Shown here: positions 12,462 through 25,331 of the stretch, in pieces | How positions within the stretch are numbered: the stretch's first letter is position 1 | How the letters are laid out: every line of letters starts with the position of its first letter | Assembly (NCBI RefSeq): GCF_030445035.2 | Contig: NC_080680.1 | Span: forward strand, 96,725,157 to 96,789,156 | Reading direction: 5' to 3' | Length of the DNA stretch: 64,000 nucleotides | Source: Dasypus novemcinctus | Taxonomy: Eukaryota > Chordata > Mammalia > Cingulata > Dasypodidae | Notes under the pieces: generated by a model | Seen by the model: only the letters and a program-made list of their open reading frames with translations | What the model was told of the DNA's origin: nothing | Database searches by the model: none | Position numbers and translations under genes: made by a program

Positions 12462-13860
12462 AAAAGAAGATACTTTGAAAAACTATATGCCAACAAGGAC
12501 AATCTAGAGGTATTGGACAAATTCCTAGAAACACATAAGCAGCCTATATTGATGAAAGAAGAAATTAATGATCCCAACAAGCCAATCACAAGTAAAGACA
12601 TGGAAACAGTCATTAAAAACCTCCCAACAAAGAAGCGCCCAGGACCAGATGGATTCACAGTTGAATTCTACCAAACATTCAAACATTCCAAGACCAAGAA
12701 CTAAGACCAATCTTGCTCAAACTCTCCCAAAAAATCAAAAGAGAAGGAACATTGCCTAACTCATTCTATGATGCCAGCATTACGCTAATACCAAGACAGA
12801 GAAAGACAACACAAGAAAGGAAAATTACAGACAAAATTCTCTTGTGAACCTAGATGCTTGAATCCTCAACAAAATATGTGCTAGTCATATTCAACAACAC
12901 ATCAAACAATTTACACACCATGACAAAGTGAGTTTCATCCCTGGTATGCAAAGATGGTTCAACATAAGAAAATCAATCAATGAAACACACCACCTGTACA
13001 GATCAATAGAAAAAATCACATGATCATATCTATAGATTCAGAAAAATCATTTAACAAAATACAGCACCCTTTCCTCATAAAAACACTGTAAAAGATAAGA
13101 ATAGAAGGAAACTTTCTGAACATGATCAAGAGTCTATATGAAAAACCCACAACTAACATCATTCACAATGGTGAAATACTAAAATCCTTCCCTCTAAGAT
13201 TAGGAACAAGACAAGGATGCCCACTATCACCCCTCCTATTTAACATTGTGTTAGAAGTACTTCCTTGAGCACTGAGACAAGAAACAGATATAAAAGTCAT
13301 CCAAATTGGAAAGAAAGAAGTCAAAATCTCACTATTTGCAAGTGATAATATCCTGTACACAGAAAACCATGAGAAATCTACCACAAAGCTTCTAGAAATT
13401 ATAAATGAGTTCAGTAATATCACAAGTTATAAGATCAATGCACAAAAAACAGTACAATTTCTGTACACCAAAAATGAGCTATCCGAGTAGGAAATCAAGA
13501 AAAAATACCATTTACAATAGTAAATTAAAAAATCAAATACCTTTGAAAAAATTTAACTAAAGATGTAAAGTACTTATACACAAAAAAATACACAACATTG
13601 TTAAAGGAAGTCAAAGAAGACTTAAATAAATGAAAGAATATTCCCTATTCAAGAATAGAAAGATGAAGTATCATTCAGATGTCTATCCTACAAAACTGAT
13701 CTGCAGATTTAATGCAATCCTAATAAAAATCAACACTGCATTTTTTTTTTACTGAACTGGAAGAACTAACTGAAATTTATTTGGAAGGAAAAGAGACCCC
13801 AAATAGTCAAAGACATATTGAAAAAGAAAAATGAAATTGGAGAACTCACACTACCTGACT

Positions 13861-14353
13861 GTATTAGTCAGCCAGAGGGGTGCTGATGCAAAATACAAGA
13901 AATTGGTTGGTTTTTATAAAGGGTATTTATTTGGGGTAGGAGCTTACAGATACCAGGCCATAAAGTATACTTTACTTCCCTCATCAAAGTCTATTTGGAG
14001 CAAGATGGCTGCTGATGTCTGTGAGGGTTCAGGCTTCCTGGGTTCCTATGTTCCTGGGGCTTGCTTTTCTCTGGGTTCAAGGTTCATTCCTTCCTGGCGC
14101 TGGCTTCTCTTTCCTCTGTTTGCTGACTTCCTGGGGCTCCAGCTTAAGTCTTCAGCATCAAACTCCAACATCAAAACTCCAACATCAGAAACCCTCAACT
14201 CTGTTTTTGCCATGTCTTTTATCTGTGAGTCCACCCACCAAGGAGTGGGGATTCAAAGCCCTAATCATAACTCAGTTGTGCCCAGGTACAGATCAGATTA
14301 CAAGCATAATCCAATATTTATTTTGGAATTATTCATTAATATTAAACTGCTAC
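13861..14353. mobile_element. Insertion in L1 ORF2, LTR-like, family not resolved
   Basis: A 493-bp insert interrupts L1 ORF2 and is bracketed by CCTGACT (13854-13860 and 14354-14360). It opens GTATTAGTCAG and contains CAAGATGGC near 14002. The opening resembles the ends of ERVL/MaLR LTRs, but I see no clear TG...CA termini, and a 7-8 bp duplication would also fit a hAT-type DNA element. No protein is encoded. Confidence 0.6.
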
Positions 14354-15065
14354 CCTGACTTTAACACATACTACACAGCTATAGTGGTCAAAGCTGCATG
14401 ATATGGGCATAAGGATAGACACACTGACCAATGGAACTGAATTGAGAGTTCAGATACAGGTCCTCACATATACAGTCATCTGATATTTGACAAGGCCACC
14501 AAGCCCACTCAACTGGAAGAGAATGACTTCTTCAACAAATGGTCTTGGAGAATTGGATATCCATATGCAAAAGAATGAGAGAGAATTACCATCTCACACC
14601 TTACATAAAAATCAACTGAAGATGGATCAAAGATCTAAATATAAGAGCCAAGACCATAAAGACCTTGAAAGACAATGTAGGGAAGCAAATACAGGACTTT
14701 GTATAGGAAATGGCTTCATGAACTTCATACCCAAAGCACAAGCAGTGAAAGAAAAAATAGCTAAATGGGACCTCCTCAAAATTAAATTACTTTTCACTAC
14801 AAATGAGTTTATGAAGAAATTGAAAAGACAGCCTGCCCAATGGGAGAAAATATTTGGTAACCATATATCTAATAGGAGCCTAATATCCAACATATATAAA
14901 TAAATCCTTTATCTACAAAATAAAAGACAAACACCACACTCAAAAATGGGCAAGAAATTTGAATGGATGCTTCTCCAAAGAAGAAATTCAAATGGCTAAA
15001 ACACACATGAAAAGATGCTCACCATCACTAGCTATTAGGGAAATGCAAATCAAAACTACAATGAG

Positions 15066-15545
15066 AGGGAAACAGAAGTGGCTCAAGTGATAGAGCTTCT
15101 GCCTACCACATGGGAGGAAATGGGTTCAATTCCTGGGGCCTCCTGATGAAAAAGAAGAAGAGAAAGCATACCCATAGGGTGAGCCAGTGCCAGCATGAGT
15201 GCCCATGTGGTGAGCCAGTGCTCATGTGAGTGGCCATGTAGTGCGCAGGAGAGCCCTAGTGGAAATACAGCATGAGTGCATGTGCAGTGAGACAGTGCCT
15301 TTGCAAATGAGTCACACAGCAAGATGATAATGCAACAAAAGAGATACAAGGGAAGAGTCAAGGTGAAGTACAGCAGAGACCAGGAACTGGGGTGGCACAA
15401 TGACAGGGAACCTCTCTCCACATCAGGAGTCTCCAGGATTGAATCATGGTGAATTCTAGAGGAGAAACATGAGGTGATAACACACAGACAGCAAAAAATG
15501 CAGGGTGGGAGGAGGGGAAGGGGGAAAAATAAGTAAAGGAATAAA
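15066..15545 (+). mobile_element. DAS-type SINE, apparently dimeric
   Basis: The insert sits between L1 ORF2 parts that rejoin at 'aatgag / ataagatacc'. Its tRNA-like head has an RNA polymerase III B-box-like GGTTCAATTCC near 15123. A second head-like segment lies near 15420-15450, then an A-rich tail. It is more divergent than the other DAS copies here. Confidence 0.75.
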
Positions 15546-16034
15546 TGTTTTAAAAAAGCAACAATAAGATACCATCTTACACCCATTAGACTGGTGGCTA
15601 TTAAAAAAACAGAGGACTACAAATATTGGCGAGGATGTGGAGGAATGGGAACAGTCATCCACTGCTGGTGGGACTGTAGAACAATCCGGCCATTCTGGAG
15701 GAAAGTTTGGTGGTTCCTCAAAAAACTAACCATAGATTTGCCATATGACCCAGCAATTCCTCTGCTGGATATATACCAAGAAGAACTGAAAACAAGGGCA
15801 CGAACCGATATATGCACACCAATGTTCACAGGGACAATATTCACTATTGCCAAATGTTGGAATCAACCCAAATGCCCATCAACAGATGAATGGATAAACA
15901 AACTGTGGTATATACATACAATGGAATACTGCTTAGCTGTAAGAAGGAATACAGTACTAACACATGGAATAACATGGATGAATCTTGAGGACCTTATGTT
16001 GAGTGAAGCAAGTCAGGCATTGAAGGACAAATAA

Positions 16035-18344
16035 TACATGACCTCTCTGATATTAATTAAGCAAATCAAGCTCTTTCAGAGAGCTAGAGACTGGACTTTA
16101 GGCTTACAGGAAATTGGTGGGGGAGGGAAGATTGTGCGTTGATGCCTACATGGGCAAAATCTATGTTAAAGTGGAGGTAAGTAGCTGTGCAGTGAAGGGA
16201 TAAGATGGGGACATGGGGATACTATTGGGTGGGGCTTTCCAGGCTTGAGGGGAGCTAGGATTGGCAGGATGGGTCATATGGTCCATGGAATTGGGTAGAG
16301 GGTTGGGGGGAAACAGGTAAATCTCACATACTGAGAGATTGTTGAGTATGTGGTTGAAACTCTAATGTTGAGAAAACTCTTTAGAAAATATAATAAGGAA
16401 GGTTACTTGTTTAAGGTGTTTGATGGGGGGGCATCTGGCACAAGGTGCTCATGGGGCAGACTTCTAGGGCGTGTGTTTTCATCAGGTCATAGTGTATTAT
16501 ATCAATGGGTGGAGACCCATTCAATGAGCGGGAAGGAGTTATACCCCCATGCTGGGGAGGTTTGATATTCTCAAACAGAGGGGAAGGTGTCTCTTGAGAG
16601 AATGGTTGGTTCCCAATCAGAAAGGACAGACTAGTGTGCTAAGTCCTCAGCATTGTTGCAAGTGTCTAGCAATCTTGCCCTTCAAGCAGTTAAGCATGAT
16701 CGTCACTGCAGGCTCTGAGGGGAGGGGGTAAGAGGAATAAAAGAGTTGAAAGGGGGTAACTGGGATCATCTACATGATCCTGCAATGATGGATACAGGCC
16801 GTGTTAAAATTCACCAAAAATTTATAAAAGTGTGTAGTCTTGAATGTAAAACATAATGTAAACCATAATGTAAGCAAAAATTACGGAAGTATACAGTCAA
16901 AAATATAAGCCATAATGTAAGCCATAATGGAACCATGGCTCTACATTAGCTGTAACAAATATAACACCCACATGTAAAAATATCATTGCTGGGGAATGGG
17001 GAAAAAGGTTTGATGTTGGGTATATGGGAGGGCCCTATATTGTACACGTGACTTTACTGTGATCTAAAACTTTGTAGAAGACAAAATTTAAAATTACAAA
17101 AAAGAAGGATGTAAACACTGAGGAAGGAATGGAAGAGATTGCCTTGTCACTGGACATGCAGGGCAACACTTATTACAGTGATGAAAGGCAAAACATCAAA
17201 AAAATTTTTATAATATTTTTCTTTTTTTTAATTTTTTAATTTTAATTTGTCACCAAAAAATGTTACATTAAAAAAATAAGTAAGAGGGTGCCATATACCC
17301 AACACCCACTCTCCCCTACTCCTCCCAAATCAACAACCTCTTTCATCATTGTAGCATATCCATTGCATTTGCTGAATACATTTTGCAGCACTGCTACACC
17401 GTGTGGATTATAGTTTACATTGTAGTTTACACTCCTCCCAGTCCATTCAATGGGTTATGGCAGGATATATAATATCCTGCATCTGTCCCTGCAATATCAT
17501 TCAGGACAATTCCAAGTCCTGAAAATGCCCCCACATCACACCTCTTCTTCCCTCTCCCTGCTCTCAGCAACTCTCATAGCCACTGTCTCCACATCAATGA
17601 TACAATGTCTTCCATTGCTAGAGTCACAATCACTCTATACTAAAATACCAGTAAGTCCACTCTAATCCATATTTTATTCCTCCATCCTGTGGGCCATGGG
17701 ATGGAGGTGCAGTGAACATCGCCATTTTTCATTTTCTAATACCCCAATTTATTTTTTTCTTTATTTTAGATTTTCTAAATTATTATGTATTCTATTTCTA
17801 ATCTTTTAACCTGTCAATACTATTTCATTTTTCTACTAATTGAATTTGGCAATATATTAGCCTTCATTTTTTAAGAAGTTTTGGATCACAAAGGTGTTCA
17901 GCTATGGCAGGGGAGGAGCACTGGTATGGGGTGTCATTGATGGTGAATGCATGGGTAGGAGGGAGTTCTCCAGGGCATGCATATAGGGTATATAGATATA
18001 TTCGGATGTTAGTTCAGTATTGTCATAGTGGATAGTGTTACACATGACAACTGAGTGAGTGCTGAGTTCCCATCCTGAGGAGTTCTGCTGCATTCCCCAA
18101 TGGAACAGCAACAATCCCCCAGGTGGAAGGGCAAAGACCAGTGAAGAAGGATGGGCTAATGATGGGCTCTTGATTCTGATGACTATGGTTATGAGCCTGT
18201 GTGCTTGAAATTTCAACTAGGCTAGAGCTGCAGGGTACCTAAGAGATACCTCCTGAGAGCCTCCATGTTGCTCAAATGTGGCCACTCTCTAATCTGAATT
18301 CAGCCTGTAAATGCCTTACCTTCCTCCCAGCATGGGACATGACT
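16035..18344 (+). other. L1 3' UTR, interrupted and truncated
   Basis: It matches the inverted 1-1420 segment and the start of the terminal 1.4-kb module (from about 18075). A 520-bp antisense insertion splits it at 17222-17742. It ends abruptly at about 18344. Confidence 0.8.
17222..17742 (-). mobile_element. 5'-truncated L1 3'-UTR fragment, minus strand
   Basis: A T-rich start, then sequence matching the 3'-terminal part of the L1 3' UTR at 22545-22900. The homologous stretch of the minus L1 lacks it, so it is an insertion. The target-site repeat is blurred by T-runs. Confidence 0.75.
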
Positions 18345-18499
18345 CTCTCCAATAACCACAGGGAAAGAAGAGCATTCAAAATTGTGATAAAAATAATCAC
18401 CTCACATACAAAGAAGTCAAATATCCATGGACCTCTGAATCACAGTGATACAAATAAGGGGTATTTTAAAGAGCAAGGAAAATGTCTGAAAAGGTTTAC
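18345..18499. other. No recognised feature
   Basis: Short unclassified stretch between the broken 3' end of the plus L1 and a MIR. Nothing coding is visible. Confidence 0.5.
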
Positions 18500-18640
18500 C
18501 TTAGCTAGTCATTGTCTCAAGGGCTTTGTGCACATTGTCTTATTTAATCATCACAAAAGCCTGTGAGATATGTAACATTATCTCGGTTTTTCATGTAAGG
18601 AAACTGAGGCACTAATGAGTTAAGTTTCTTTCCAGCACAG
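18500..18640 (-). mobile_element. MIR SINE fragment
   Basis: The pattern 'gctttgtgcacattgtctta ... ggaaactgaggcac' is the MIR core and tail read in reverse. It is old and diverged. Confidence 0.75.
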
Positions 18641-18649
18641 ACCTCTTCC

Positions 18650-20045
18650 CTTAACATCAGACTTGTACACCACTGCTACTCAACATCTCCACTTAGATAT
18701 TTACTAGATATCAGAAGCAAATCATGTCATTAACCAAACTCCTGACCTCCCCTGAACCTGCTCCCCATGGGCTTCTCCATTTTTATTAATGACCACCCAT
18801 CCTTACAGTTGCTCAGGATAAGAACCTTGGAGTCATCCTTGACTCATTCTCTCTTGCTCAGTCCTCAATCAATGTGCCTGAAAATCTTCACAAAATATCC
18901 ACCTTCACCACCATCACCTTTAACCAAGCCACCGTGATCTCTCACTGGATTACTGCCACTGCTTCATAACTGATCTCCCTGCTTCTACCTTGCCCTGCTT
19001 CTGTCCTCATCCTCCTACCATCTACACCCAACATGGTACCCATAGCAATTCTTTTAAAGTGTATGTCATATCATGTCACTTTTCTGCTAAAACTTTTCAT
19101 TTCCCCATTTTCCACAGAGTAAGAGCCAAAGTCCTCACAATGGCCCACAAATGCCTCATAACTTCTCCCCTCCACTAACCTACTCAGGCAAACAGGCTCC
19201 TTGCTCTCCTTAGAACACACCACATTGACTCCTGAACTTCTTCAAGTCTCTGCTCAAGTGTCACCTTTTCAATGAGGCCACCCCGACTGCTGTGTTTAAA
19301 TTAAAGCACTCTTGGGAAGCAGATTTAACCCAACAAATAGGGCATCTGCCTACCACATAGGAGGTTCAAGGTTCAAACCCAGGGCCTCCTGACCCATGTG
19401 GTGAGCTGGCCCACATGCAGTGCTGATGCACACAAGGAGTGCTGTGCCATACAGGGGTGTCCCCCGCCTAGGTGAGCCCCACGCACAAGGAGTGTGCCCC
19501 GTAAGAAGAGCAGCCCAGCACAAAGAAAAGTGCAGCCTGCCCAGGAATGGCACCACAAACATGGAGAGCTGACATGATAAGATGATACAATAAATGAGAC
19601 ACAGATTCCAGGTGCCACTGACAAGAATACAAGTGGACACAGAACACACAGTGAATGGACAAAGAGAGCAGACAACTGGGAGGGTGAGGGGGCAGGAAAG
19701 GGGAGAGAAATAAAAAAAAAATAAATCTTAAAAAATAATTAATTAATTAATTAAAGCACTCCTACCAACTACATTCTCCATATTCTTAATCCCAATAATC
19801 TTCATCTTTTTCACTTATCCCTACCCTGCTCTATTTTTTATTTAACATTATCAACTTCTAACATACTGTGCAATATATATACATGTATATCATTTATTAT
19901 CTGTTTTTCCCACACCCCTCTTAGAAATGTAAAACCCAAATCTATGAGTATTTTTTAATCATCAGTTCACTGATATATCACAAATTAATGGAATAGTGCC
20001 TAGGACATAATAGGTCCTCAATAAATGTTTTCTGAATGAATGAAG
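18650..20045 (+). mobile_element. L2 LINE 3' part, split by a DAS SINE
   Basis: Recognisable L2 3'-end sequence (for example 'cttggagtcatccttgactc' near 18822). It continues after the SINE to the 'tcctcaataaatgttttctg' 3' end near 20012-20031. The two halves join exactly at the SINE's target duplication. Confidence 0.8.
19312..19748 (+). mobile_element. DAS-type SINE
   Basis: It has a tRNA-like head with a B-box GGTTCAAACCC near 19370 and a body rich in GTGCAGTGCTG/AAGGAGTG motifs. The tail is an A-rich 'aaataaatcttaaaa'. The direct repeat AATTAAAGCACTC flanks it at 19299-19311 and 19749-19761. It is well preserved, hence relatively young. Confidence 0.9.
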
Positions 20046-20239
20046 AAAAAGAAGGAAGGCCACATAATTAGTGGGAGAGGCAGGACTCAACTCAGGACTG
20101 TGTCTCTGTAACTCATGCTCTTAAAGAAAAGTTTAAAATAAAAAATTAAACTCAAGAACAAGGAAAAATGACACAGATATATTGTGTGACACAATAATTT
20201 ACATTAAGGGCAACCAACCACACAATGTATTTGTGTTTA

Positions 20240-20420
20240 CTATAAGATATTGTGGATAATGTTCAGCAAAATCTCAATGTTCCAAACGGAGATTCTCTGG
20301 TTCAGATTCACGAATAGTTGTTATTCTCATTTTTCAGAAGAAGAAACTGGAGCTTACAGAGGTTAAATTGTTAAAACAAACTAGTGTCGAGATCAGCCAT
20401 CTAATAAACATCTCCTTTCT
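20240..20420 (-). mobile_element. MIR SINE fragment
   Basis: 'ttattctcatttttcagaag ... gaaactggagcttacagagg' resembles MIR read in reverse. It is diverged. Confidence 0.55.
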
Positions 20421-21039
20421 TCTGTAATGCTCGAAAACACTGTCCTGAGCCCAAACTCTGAAAACACACATATTGTTTTTCTAAAAATCCCTATGTTAAA
20501 TATAATAACTTTTGCCTGACCCCTGTGCTTTAATTACATACAAACAAATCCCACACAGAAAAACATAATCCACGTGACTCAACAGACACTGGAACACATA
20601 CACAGCATTGATTTAACTCCCTCTGAATCCCCTGAAAACTGTGACGGTCAGTTGATTTATGCCCTGCCCAACTCCAGAATATTCCTCCATCTGTATCTGA
20701 ATTCCCAAAAGTAAAAACATTCACTTGAATAAATGTTTATCCACCTTGATGATCCATAGTTGGGGAAACTGAGGCATGCGCTAGAGATGAGATGAAGAGG
20801 CTCTGAGAACAGCCTGAGCAGCTAGAGAAGCCTCAGGAGTCCCCTGTGCCTTGGCTCAGCTCTGCTAACTGTAACACACATTCTGCTTTTCTGCTTGGAG
20901 AAATCACAGAACAAACTCCCCTGATAGGTCAGCACACCACAACTCTCTCAGTTCAGCAAGGTCCCCAGAGGCCAGTGAAGTTGAGCCCAAACCCATGAGC
21001 TGACCGAGGTTCCACAACCAAGACCTCATATTTTTTTAA
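20421..21039. other. Unclassified non-coding stretch
   Basis: No reading frame, repeat or RNA gene that I can support. Composition is mixed and looks unlike the neighbouring L1 DNA. Confidence 0.4.
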
Positions 21040-22529
21040 TGAAATATTTTTTTAAAAATGAATAAATTGAGTAGAATTTGGAAAAAAATAAAAATAAAAA
21101 CAAAAAAAGAAAATGAAAATTTTTTAAAAATCAATAGGAATTACTAGAAAATAATAGAAAACAAGCACAAAACAGAGAGTACCAACAAAATCAAAATGCA
21201 TTCCTCTAAAAAAGCAGTAATAATTGATTCTGGCAAAACTGATCAAGGAAAAGAAGCCATACACAAAGAAAAAAATCAGGAATACAGCAACTATATCACT
21301 GTAAATACAACAATAATTACAAATATAATAAGAGAATATTATAAACAAATTTATGCCCATAAATTAGACTAAATTAGACTACTAAGATGACATGGACAAA
21401 TTCCTTTAAAAAGAAATAATTCTTCACAAGAAGAAATAGAAAATCTGAATAGTTAGTCCTTTATGTATTAAAGAAGTTGAATCTGTCACTTAAACCTCCC
21501 AACCGAAACAAAAAAAAAAAACAATTCCATGCTTAATGACTTCACCACTGAATTATTTTAAATTTTTAAAGAAATTTTAAACATCAGTTCTACACAAATT
21601 TTCCTTGGAGTAGAAACAGAGGGAACACTTCCCAGATTGTTCTATAATTCCACAATAACCTTGACACCAAAACCTGACAAACACATTATCCAAGAAAGGA
21701 AATTTATAAGCATATCTCTTATAAGGATAGACACGAGTAAATTTTTTAAAAAACAAAATTAATTAATACATAAAATGGATATCATGCAAACTTGGTTTAT
21801 TCCACAAATACAAAGTTAGTTTAAAATTCAAAATTAATCTATGTAATTAGCAACATTTTAAAAGAGAAAATCATATAATCATAGCAATATATGCAGAGAA
21901 AATAATGGGTAAATTCAATACGCATTTGCAATATAAAAAATGAAATCTCTTAGTAAACTTATAGAAAGGAAGTTCCTTAAGCTGATAAATGATATATACA
22001 GATAACATCATGCTTAATGGTGAAATATTAAGAGCATTCCCCTAAAGATTGGTAATAGAAAAGGATATCTACTAGAATGATTTACATTCAATATTAAAAC
22101 ATGTGTCTTAGCCAGTACAAAAAGGGTAAGAAGAAATAAAACTATCATTATTTGCAAATGACACAATTGCGTACAAAGAAAAAGAATCCAAAGGAATCAA
22201 CAGTTTCACATTGAGAATTCATAACTGAAATTAGCAGGGGTGCAAAGTCCAATTCAACATGGAAAATTACATCATTTAAATATTCCATAAAAACTAAAAT
22301 AGAATTTTAAAAATATTTTAATTATAATCAAATATAAAAATATCACATACTTTGTAAAAATACCTAACAAATGATATGCAAGCCTGTAAAAAATGTATAA
22401 TGAAAAATTTAAGAACACCTACATAAATGAAGAAAGATGAATATGGATTGGAAGACTTGAGGTTATTAATTCTCTTCAAATATGTCTGAAGATATAATGC
22501 AATCACACAAAAATTCCAAGAAGGAATTT
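21040..22529 (+). mobile_element. Old L1 ORF2 fragment (left part)
   Basis: Diverged L1 ORF2-like sequence (for example 'gattctggcaaaactgatca' near 21225). It continues at 27520 after the younger L1 insertion. The 15-bp duplication TCCAAGAAGGAATTT marks the break (22515-22529 and 27520-27534). Confidence 0.75.
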
Positions 22530-24480
22530 TTTTTAAATTTTTTTATTCATTTTTTAAAAATATTACATTCAAAAAATATGAGGTCCCATTCAACCCCACC
22601 ACCCCCACCCCACCACTCCCCCCACAGCAACACTCTCTCCCATCATCATGACACATCCATTGCATTTGGTAAGTATATCTCTGGGCATCGCTGCACCTCA
22701 TGGTCAATGGTCCACATCATAGCCCATATTCTCCCACGTTCCATCCAGTGGGCCCTGGGAGGATCTACAATGTCCGGTAACTGTCCCTGAAGCACCACCC
22801 AGGACAACTCCAAGTCCAAAAATGCCTCCACATCTCATCTCTTCCTCCCATTCCCCGCAACCAGCAATCACCATGGCCATTTTTCCCACACCAATGCCAC
22901 ATTTTCGCTGTGGACCTTGGATTGGTTGCATCCACTGCACATCTATGTCAAGAGGAGGCTTAGATTCCACATGGATACTGGATGCAATCCTCCTGCTTTC
23001 AGTTGTAGGCTCTCTAGGCTCCATGGTGTGGTGGTTGACATTCTTCAACTCCATGTTAGCTGAGTGGGGTAAGTCCAATAAATCAGAGTGTAGGAGTTGA
23101 AGTCTGTTGAGGCTCAGGGCCTGGCTATCATATTGTCAGTCCAGAGATTCAAATCCCCTAGATATATCTTAAAACCCAGCACCAATTCCAGTCAAGTAGC
23201 ATGAAAGTCTTGTGAAAAGAGATCCCATCTGTGTCCAGCTCCATTACGCAGAAACACCAACTCCAAAGAAGGGCTAACTGACATGGCAGTGAACCCCATC
23301 TGCCATGACCATAGAACCTGTGGGTCTCTTTAGCCCTCAAAAGGACCAATACCTGGGGTTGTATCTACTTTATCTGTCTCTGAGACTCTGCTCAGGTGTG
23401 CATAAGGGCAATCCTTCTGACAACCTCCAGACTCTTTTTTAGAGACTCATAGCCATATAAACTCATTTCTCCTTTCCATTTCCCCCTTACATTAGGTCAA
23501 ACAGCATTTTAAACTCCTGTTATTATATGTAGACAGGGATATTCTGCTGGTCCACGTTGAACCTTTAATTCAAGGTCATTTTCTAGTTGCATCATCAGCT
23601 GGTACTTGGTAGTGATCCCTCAGTGCCAGGGAGGCTCATCCCCGGGTGTCATATCCCACACTGGGGGGAAGGCATTGCATTTACATGCTGAGTTTGGCTT
23701 CGAGACTGGCCACATTTGAGTAACATGAAGGCTGTCAGGAGGAAACTCCTAGGCACAGTGCTGCTGTAGGCCTTGTTCTTATTTCAGGCGTATAGGCTCA
23801 CAAGCATAGTCATTAGTATCAGGGGCTTACTGTTGGACCCTCATTCCTTCCTGGTCCTTACCTTTGCACCTGGGGGACTGCCGCTGCTCCCCTAGGGACC
23901 ACGACAGGGCCCCCCACCCCAGCCAGGAACCCAGTGCCCCCAGCTGCTGTTTTTAATTGTTGCCACTATGAATATATCCAAACATTACCATGCACCCTGG
24001 ACATATGCCCTGTCAAACATATATCACCTGTCAATAACATCTTATACCAGTATTCCTCCACTGCCATTGTTGAACCACTCTGTGATCCAAAACTTCCTGA
24101 ACAGTGAAGCCCAATATAATGTCAGGATCCCTTACTAGTAAAATGGAATATAGCAATGGGTTTAAAGGTTAGATATAGAATACGTATTGATTTGGAAAAA
24201 TTCTACATCCTATCTTTTTCTTTTCTTTTTTCCTAATTATTGAGCTTCTCTTCACAAGAGCCTTAGATCACAGTAATTCATATATACAATATACAGTACT
24301 CCCACACATCCACCATAAAACCTTCTCCCTTCCACAGCAATATTCTTATAACTTATTCATATCATATTTACTTAAACTGATGTACAGACTCTGAGACAAT
24401 AGTTTTCAAACAAGGTGACATCTGTGTTTACATTGTGGTCCATACTTTAGGATATACAGTTTTCTAAATTTTTAGTTATC

Positions 24481-25331
24481 CCCATGGGAGTTATGGTCAT
24501 GGCCGATGGGGCTAACTACCAGGGCAGATGGCCCCTCTTTGGAAATGGTGTTTATGTGTGATGATTCTGGACTCAGATGGGATCTCCCTTCATAAGACTT
24601 TCATGCTAATGTGCTGGAGGTGCAGTTAATGTTGGGGTTTAAGATATATTTAGGGGATTTGAATCTCTGGACTGACAATGTGATAGCCAGATCCTGAGCC
24701 TCAACAGACTCCAGCACCTACAATCTGATTTATTGGACTTACCACACTCAGCTAAGATGGAGTTGAAGAAGGACAACCACCACACCATGGAGCCTAGAGT
24801 GATTACAACTGAAAATGGGAGGATTGCATCCAGCATCCAGGTGGAATCTGAGCCTCCTCTTGACATAGAGGTGCAATGGACACAACCAATCCAATGTCCA
24901 CATAGAAGAGGTGGCATTGGATTGGGAAAAGTGGACATAATGGACAAAGGGTATGGGGAAAGGCAGGAAGAGATGAGAGGTGGAGGCGTCTTCGGGACAT
25001 GGAGCTGCCCTGGATGGTGCTTCAGAGGTAATCACCGGACATTGTAAATCCTCACAGGGCCCACTTGATGGAATAGAGGAGAGTATGGGCCATGATGTGA
25101 ACCAATGTATATGAGGTGCAGAGGTGCCCAAAGATGTACTTACCAAATCCAATGGATGTGTCATGATGATGGGAACGAGTGTTGTTGGGGGGGGGGGGGG
25201 AGAGGGGGGGTGGGGGGGTGGGGTTGAATGGGACCTCACATATATATTTTTAATGTAATATTATTACAAAGTCAATAAAAAATAAAAAAATAAAAAATAA
25301 AATAAAAAAAAAAAGAATTCAAAAAAAAAAA
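24481..25331 (+). mobile_element. L1 3'-UTR insertion nested in an L1 3' UTR
   Basis: The perfect 15-bp duplication AAATTTTTAGTTATC flanks it at 24466-24480 and 25332-25346. It is 5'-truncated and ends in a long A-rich tail. A run of G (about 25186-25225) lies just upstream of the tail. It must be younger than its host L1. Confidence 0.92.

Larger units (their letters stand above)
9781..16034 (+). pseudogene. L1 ORF2, decayed and interrupted three times
   Basis: It begins MANVSNS, as in the minus copy. Endonuclease sequence is recognisable to about 10640. The fingers/palm of the reverse transcriptase resume after the insertion at 11021-12461. The FADD box is altered to FASD at about 13334-13345. 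The C-terminal part reads open at 14487-14903 and 15594-16034. After removing the three insertions the length is about 3.8 kb, as expected for ORF2. The last frame ends early at TAA (16032-16034), a few codons before the stop used by sister copies. Confidence 0.88.
8103..18344 (+). mobile_element. L1 LINE, plus strand, with four nested insertions, 3' end missing
   Basis: Same L1 family as 1-7985, inverted. It runs through a 5' UTR (8103-8739), ORF1 (8740-9793), ORF2 (9781-16034) and a long 3' UTR. It is interrupted at 11021-12461, 13861-14353, about 15066-15545 and 17222-17742. Homology stops abruptly at about 18344, inside a part of the 3' UTR that continues for about 1.15 kb in other copies, with no poly-A. 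It is older and more decayed than the copy at 22530-27519. Confidence 0.9.
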
